Below the pieces are notes generated by a model. It made no database searches. It was not told the DNA's origin and was given only the letters and a program-made list of their open reading frames with translations. From Malus domestica (Eukaryota; Streptophyta; Magnoliopsida; Rosales; Rosaceae): DNA of 64,000 bases. Positions within the stretch are counted from its first letter, which is position 1. Each line of letters begins with the position of its first letter. Of the stretch, positions 58,336-64,000 are shown one piece after another. The position numbers and the translations under genes are program-made. The stretch is from the NCBI RefSeq assembly GCF_042453785.1, contig NC_091673.1:9891501-9955500 (forward strand), written 5' to 3'.

Positions 58336-59446
58336 GGGTAAAGTACAAAAAACTACCTCAACTATTGATGTCACGACACTTTCATACCTCATCTTTTAAA
58401 ATTGACAATGTCATACCTCATCTTACGAATTTGTGCCAATTAGGGTTGGCGTGAATTTCTCAGTTAAATGCTGACGTGGCTTGATCTGTGACCTATTTTC
58501 TATTAAAAAATTAATAAAATTTTATTAAAAACTAAAAAAAATTATTTAATATTTTTTAAATATTAAAATAATAAAGAAAAGTAAAAAAATAAAATAAAAA
58601 CCTAAGTTCAGTTCGTCCTTCCCCCTTCTCTCTCTCACCCCCATCTTCCTGCAACCCAGAAAGAAGAAGAGGAGGAAGGAAAAAAAAAAAACCCAACCCA
58701 ACCCAGTTCTCCCCCCCCCTCCCCAACAAACCCAGAAAGAAGGAGGAAGAAGAAGAAGAAGAAGAGAGAAGAAAAAAAAAACAAAAAAAAACCCAGTTCG
58801 TCCGTCCCCCGCCGCACCCACCCTCTTCCCTCCACACCCATTCCCCCCATTTTCTTCGCGCCTAGGTTCTCAACATTCGAAATCGGCCTGGTGAAGGTTT
58901 CCCGATTCCACCTCAATGGGATCTGGGTTTTCTTGGGGTTTTTTTTTTTTTTTTTTTTTTGGGTTGCAGGTAGTGGGTGCGAGGTTGGGTGCGAAGGTGG
59001 GGAGGTTGGGTGCGGAGAGTGAGTGCAGGGAGAAGAGGGGGAGGGTGGGGAGGGGGGAAGACAAATTGATATTTATTTATTTTCTCTTCTTTTTTCTAGG
59101 TTGCAGTTGCAGGAACGGGGAAGAAGATGATGGGGGAGAAGAGAGAGAAGGGGGAGAGGACAAATTGACTGAGTATGTTTTTTTTTTTTTAACTTTTTTT
59201 TATTATTTTAATATTTAAAAAATATTAAATATATTTTTTTAGTTTTAAATAATATTTTATTAATTTTTTAATAGAAAATGGACCCCAGATCAAGCCATAT
59301 CAGCATTTAATTGAGAAATTCACTCCAACCCTAATGGAAGGTATACCATTGTCATAAATTAGTAAAATGAGGTATGACATTTTTAATTTTAAAAGATGAA
59401 GTATGAAAATATCGTGACACCAATAATTGAAGTAATTTTTTTACCC
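58336..59446. mobile_element. Long-TIR fold-back element (1.1 kb)
   Basis: GGGTAAAGTACAAAAAACTA at the left is the inverse of TTACTTCAATTATTGGTGTC-type sequence at the right, ending TTTTTTACCC. The arms match imperfectly for about 270 bp and more weakly further in (GGTTGCAG / CTGCAACCC). The interior is CT-rich then GT/GA-rich, with long poly-T and poly-A tracts. No transposase, and no clear target duplication. Low-complexity frames inside are not genes. Confidence 0.7.
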
Positions 59447-59952
59447 AAACACTTCTGCATGCGATCAGGCAAATGGCATTAAACTCTTTCAATTCAAAGA
59501 ATGACATCCAATTATTGTATAAAGAATACACTAATAAAATGCGGACAAAAACTTATCCAAAATACCAAAAAAAAACAAAACATAATCATATATGCAATTG
59601 GGTGGTGCTGCTGACTGGTGACTCGTGACTGGTGTGGTGATGTCAATCTTCTCCATTATCGGTGGTCACTTGTTGCGGCGGGTCCCCTTTTTTCTCGATG
59701 TCCCCACCTTCCTCACAGATGTCAGATGGTACTTACTTGCAGTAGGTATTATTGCACCGACACCCACCACATGCGGTGGACCCTCACCTCACCCCATTAT
59801 TTCTCACTCCTTTTGCTCTACTTTTGGGTGCGCAAAAACCCAAATCCTCTAATTTGATTACACTTGCATAATAAGCATTAGATCAGCTAATGATAATTAC
59901 AGGCTCTAATCTCTTTCTCTCCTTCTGTAATCCATCTACTTTGTTTGAACAG
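59447..59952. other. Gene-free interval at the 3' flank of RBOH
   Basis: Likely contains the RBOH 3' UTR (minus strand). Short plus-strand frames near 59620-59850 have no recognisable motif. Confidence 0.5.
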
Positions 59953-62900
59953 TTAGAAATTCTCTTTGTGGAACTCGAACTTTGTGGTCGTCTTGTGTGA
60001 AAAGTACAACGCCAACTCCTTCAGGTCCTTCGTTAGTGCTGGTGCCCCACAGTAGAACACCCCTGCAGCATAATCATCAATTTCGTCATGATTACGATGA
60101 ATGATGTTAACTATAATTATGCTAAAGATGTTGGATTTGATTAAGAGGGCGGCCATGATTCTTAATCGCTGTTGAATGTGCGTTTCATAGTAAAGCTCGC
60201 TCACATGAACGATTAAGAATCAGTTATGCGCCGACATACGACTGACTTTGACATTATATTTTAGTTGGTTGTGAATTTTGAAAACATGAAGTGGTAGGCA
60301 AGAGAAGGTGGACTGAGGTTGGTGAGCACGTTTCTACTATACTCACCCACTCGGCTGCCCGGATGGTGGCGGGCGATATCCTTGTAAACTTGGCGCCAGT
60401 TGGGTTTGGCGAAGTGGGATTTGACGCGTGTGCCGGACACCACGTCGACGCCGTTCTTGGCGTGGTGGAGGGACTGCAGCATGGCAATGAGGGCTGACCT
60501 GGCATCCCCTTCCTCGTACACACTGGTGCAGTAGTTGTGCATCTCGATCACACCCTTCTCGTCCATGTCCGCCACCTCATTCAGAATCCCTTTGAACCAC
60601 TCAAACGAGCCTTGTTCTCTCGTCACCCAATAGTAGTAGGCTTTTCTGGTCTTGAACCCTTTGTTGCTCTTGTTCTTCCCAGTGTTGCTGTTGTTATGGC
60701 TCGAGGCATTCGGAGTGGCCCTGCCGCTTTCTAGGGCGGACTCCGAATCATCATCTTCCTTGCCCTTCATCTTCATGTTGTTGATGATGTCCTTCACAAT
60801 GCTCACCATGGGAGTGGCTCCGATTCCGAGCCCTACAAGCAATACGACGTCGTATTTCTTGTAGTCCTGTGCCGGTGCTCCGTATGGACCGTCTATCAAT
60901 ATCTTAGGGAAGCTGTAACACCCATTAATTAACAAATCAATCCACATTATTCACTTTAATTAAATCCTCCTTTTGTTTTAAAGGTATGTATGTAAAATTA
61001 AAAATGTACCTGGGATTGTTTCCTCCTTGCATATCAGCTCTGAGTAGGCCACTCCTCCCACCAGTTGGTGGCTGACAAATCTAATCAACCAACACAAACA
61101 AATAATTAGTGATCATGCACAAGTTTTGGAGGGTTTAAAGCAAGAAATTCTAAGATTAAGAAGTTGTGATCGGACAATTTCAAACGAACCTCAGAGAAAA
61201 CAGTTTTGAGCTGCCGCGTCCAATCGCCTAGTGTTCGAATGTGTACACTCAGGTAGTCGTCTCCAGGCGCTGAGGTGATGGAAAACGGGTGCCTGTCGAT
61301 AAAGTTAGAACATAATTAGTGTGTTTAATTAGACATGGTTAGAACATTTTGTGCACAAAATGTATGAGTGTTTACCATTCGAAAGGAGAAACCGCAGCGC
61401 AGTTGACAAACATGTACTGCCCGCTCTTGTATTTGAAGCCCTGAGGTTTCGACATGTGCAGTGCAAGAACATTTCCAGGATAAACAGCAACCTTCAATGT
61501 TCATAACAATGTAACAGATAATTAAGAAAATGATGATAAAATTTGAACCAAATAGCTTGGTCGCCAAAATATTATCAACTAATTAAGTACCTTAATAATC
61601 TTGACTGGCTTGATGCTTGATCTAAAAGCTCTAATCAACCTTTCGCAAGCGTAGAGGGTGACCGGAACCGCCAAATACATCCATGTCTGCCACCAAAAGA
61701 AGTAAATCCACTCTCAAAATCATGCAACTCAATTACCTTTAAGGAACTAACGGTTTGTCTTTGTCAATGCGATATTCTCAACTATTTTAATCTACAGGTA
61801 AAAGAATTCAAACTCGGGTGCAAGGGACTGACCGTTTTGTTATACCACTCCTTGGTAAGGTAGAGCTTGATGCCGTGGACAATGAGGAGACCATAGACAA
61901 TGACAAACAGGTGGTGGGAATACCAGAAGGCATTGAAGCCAGTGAGCTTCTTGAGAGGCTTTGGCAAATTGAGTTTGTTTCTTCTGAACCAAGGAGTTGC
62001 CAATGTGAAGGCTATGGTCATCAATACCACCATCAAAATACCTGTCCACCCTTCCACTCCCTTCACAAACCACCAGTAGTTCGGAGGCTGCTCCTCGCCG
62101 AAGTAAGGTTTCAAGTCCTCGTACTCATCTTCGGTCGCGTGTAGAATCCGTGGAAAATCGCACGTCAAATGCGACCCCGCATGTAGTCCAACTCCAACTA
62201 TGATTCCAACAGCAATGACCTGCGAGACCAATTCAATTTCACTCAATTTTGGACACAAAATTGGATTCTCCGAATGAGAGAGTGACATTTTGTTTTTGTT
62301 ACTACCTTGTGGAAATTTAAGTTGTCATCAAACGGGACGACAACGCCTAATTTGGTCCTGTTTCGGAGCCAAGTAATTGTGTTTCGGCAGACGGGAAGCA
62401 GAATCAAGGCCATGTTGAACTTGAGAATCTCTGCTCCTCCTTTGGCAATGCAGACACAATATCCCATCACCTCGAACGCCGCCTCTTTTTCGCGGTACTG
62501 CAGAAACTTGTATGCAAATAAACCGGAAACTATGACAAGCCAGAGCATCATAACCCAGACTCTCTGCCAGTTATCTAGCACGAAGTACTTGGTTTTCTGG
62601 TAGCATCTTCGGATTGGGTTGTCCTCCTGCGTCGGCTTCAGCTTCTGGCTCAGAAGCTGACTCAAAACCCGGCTTTCGTTTACGCTCACAGATTGGCTAA
62701 CCGGAGCTTGCAGCAACAAAGTTTCCAAATTTTCAACCATGATGTAACCGACATTGTCCGGGTCGAGTTCTTCCATGATCAAAGCTGCATATTCCTTTGC
62801 TTGTTTCTGAATGTTTGAGAGCTTGTTTGCGGAAGCACTCATGCTTATAATCTGCAACACATATGCCATTAATTTAAGAAACTGTTATTAGCATTTTAAA

Positions 62901-64000
62901 AAATGTCGTCGGCAAGTAAAAACTCGATTACATAATTCCAAGCATATTTAGCTCGGTGGTTAAGTTAATAAAAAATTAAGAAATGTGGCCGGCGGTAATC
63001 AGTAAACCGCCGGTGGCCTACCTCTGTGACTTCTTCTTCAGTGATTCTTCCATCGGCGTCTCTATCCACCCTGCATTTACACACACATTAATAATAGTTA
63101 ATATATTTAAGAAACTGATGAAAATGACTTGAAAACTTTGAGTATTAAAACAAAATAAAGGGTAAAATGAATAGTACCATGATTGAATTTTTAGTGTAAA
63201 AATGTGATTTTTCGTTAAAATAAATAGTACCGGCTGCTTTTCGTTAAAGTTCCCTTATTTAATGCACCAATTAATTTATTGACCAAGATTAACTTAATTA
63301 AGAAGCCTAATAAATGAAAATTAAATGGTTATGTAATGATGATGTGTTAGTGTAGTACATGTCAAAGAATGTTAGGAGTCTGGAGTCAAAACTTTCATCG
63401 GAGATTTGCTCCCAGAATTCTCTCAGTTGCGCCTTGTTGATAATATCGCCGGTTATGTTCCGCCTCCGAGCAAGTGCCCGGAAAAGTTCTCCGGCAAACT
63501 CCTTGGACTCCTTGTTCATCCCTGCAAAGTATTAAACCGCGTTAGTTGACTAATTTAGCTTTCAAAATTTACTAATTAATTAACCTAGTGATTTTCACAC
63601 TCCTTTCTAAATTTCTAATCCCACTCTTGTTTCGGTGGTTTTAATTCTCCTTTGATTTATTCAGCCGGAGGTCTAGATATAGAGTGCAACAGGAGAAATG
63701 AGAGATGAACGGACCTATGCATTCGCCAAAGAGGGAGGAGTGGAGGAGCCAGTTGGATTTGGCGGTGAGCTCGTCGTAGCGCTTGTCTACGGCGGCCCAG
63801 CCGGAGGTGGAGGCGGCGCCGGTCTTGGCGGTGATGAACTTGAGGTTCTTCAAGGCGTAGGCAGTTGCTGACTTAGTCCGATCGAACCGCTTCGCGTTGG
63901 AGGGCCTCTTGGTGAAGGAAGCCAGCCGCTTCAGCTCCTGAGAGACCTGCCGGATGTGCGACGACGTGTTCCGAAAAAGTGACGACCGGAACGACGACGA
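59953..64000 (-). CDS. RBOH: Respiratory burst oxidase homologue (RBOH, NADPH oxidase), 5' end outside window
   Basis: RBOH enzymes in the plasma membrane move electrons from cytosolic NADPH through FAD and haems to apoplastic O2, producing superoxide for signalling; Ca2+ controls them. Exons (minus): >64000-63715, 63521-63360, 63070-63022, 62851-62306, 62219-61833, 61686-61591, 61491-61375, 61292-61190, 61080-61010, 60912-60347, 60062-59953; all GT-AG. The visible protein starts in the cytosolic N-terminus ([20 protein letters not shown]). A canonical EF-hand [12 protein letters not shown] and a second, weaker one ([12 protein letters not shown]) follow. Transmembrane helices come next, with [20 protein letters not shown] and [17 protein letters not shown]. 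Then come the FAD motif HPFSIT, the NADPH motif GLGIGATPM, a Ser/Asn-rich insert ([12 protein letters not shown]) and the final FEFHKENF. The insert is typical of the family. No break seen. Which RBOH clade it belongs to is not decided. Confidence 0.94.
63109..63257. repeat. Dispersed repeat, family 3, copy 2 (in RBOH intron)
   Basis: AATGACTTGAAAACTTTGAG...AGTGTAAAAATGTGATTTTTCG...TTTTCGTTAAAGTTCCC resembles the copy at 28972-29113. It lies in the intron between exons 63022-63070 and 63360-63521 and does not touch splice sites. Confidence 0.75.

Noticed and set aside
58546..58916. Overlapping minus-strand open frames rich in Phe, Leu, Gly and Ser
   Set aside because: They are products of CT/GA-rich low-complexity DNA in the fold-back element, in all three frames, with no domain.

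Overview
This is a plant nuclear window, very probably from a woody eudicot and most likely Rosaceae. Genes have GT-AG introns, and the proteins are plant-type: DYW pentatricopeptide repeat, RBOH, calnexin, MCM2 and PADRE/DUF4228. The repeats are plant Copia, PIF/Harbinger-like, Mutator-like and MITE families. The Rosaceae assignment is inference from the general look of the repeats, not proven here.

Layout. 1-4901: young Copia retrotransposon with an open gag-pol frame. About 5.06-6.2 kb: broken SRC2-like C2-domain gene. 7468-11138: complete non-autonomous LTR retrotransposon with matching target site duplications; it carries a piece of the host RPAP2/RTR1 gene instead of gag-pol. 11597-14160: PIF/Harbinger-like element with a disrupted trihelix ORF. 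14.2-19.3 kb: repeat-derived, gene-poor DNA. 19539-20282: DUF761 gene with a fresh internal duplication. 22-23.3 kb: TIR element. 23709-31571: two intact housekeeping genes in tandem, MCM2 (17 exons) and calnexin (6 exons). 31809-33776: single-exon DYW PPR gene, convergent with calnexin. 36082-39745: decayed Copia on the minus strand, abutting a fragment of phosphoglycerate dehydrogenase. 41831-42565: DUF4228 gene (minus). 42.6-49.9 kb: gene-poor. 49930-53331: two-exon VTT/DedA (TVP38-like) gene whose intron hosts an intact PIF-like element. 54.4-57.1 kb: a MITE and a long-TIR Mutator-like element with nested tandem repeats. 58.3-59.4 kb: another long-TIR fold-back. 59953 to the window end: RBOH NADPH oxidase gene (minus), truncated at its 5' end by the window edge.

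The functional genes are unrelated housekeeping, organellar or signalling genes and do not form a pathway: DNA replication licensing, ER glycoprotein folding, organellar RNA editing, membrane trafficking and apoplastic superoxide production. The strongest 'second look' items are mobile: the gene-capturing LTR element with a duplicated polypurine-tract/U3 block and four TATA repeats; the Copia with identical LTR ends but altered protease and reverse-transcriptase active-site residues; and the adjacent MITE and Mutator-like element that share terminal sequence and 9-bp target duplications. I found no convincing tRNA, rRNA or CRISPR array.
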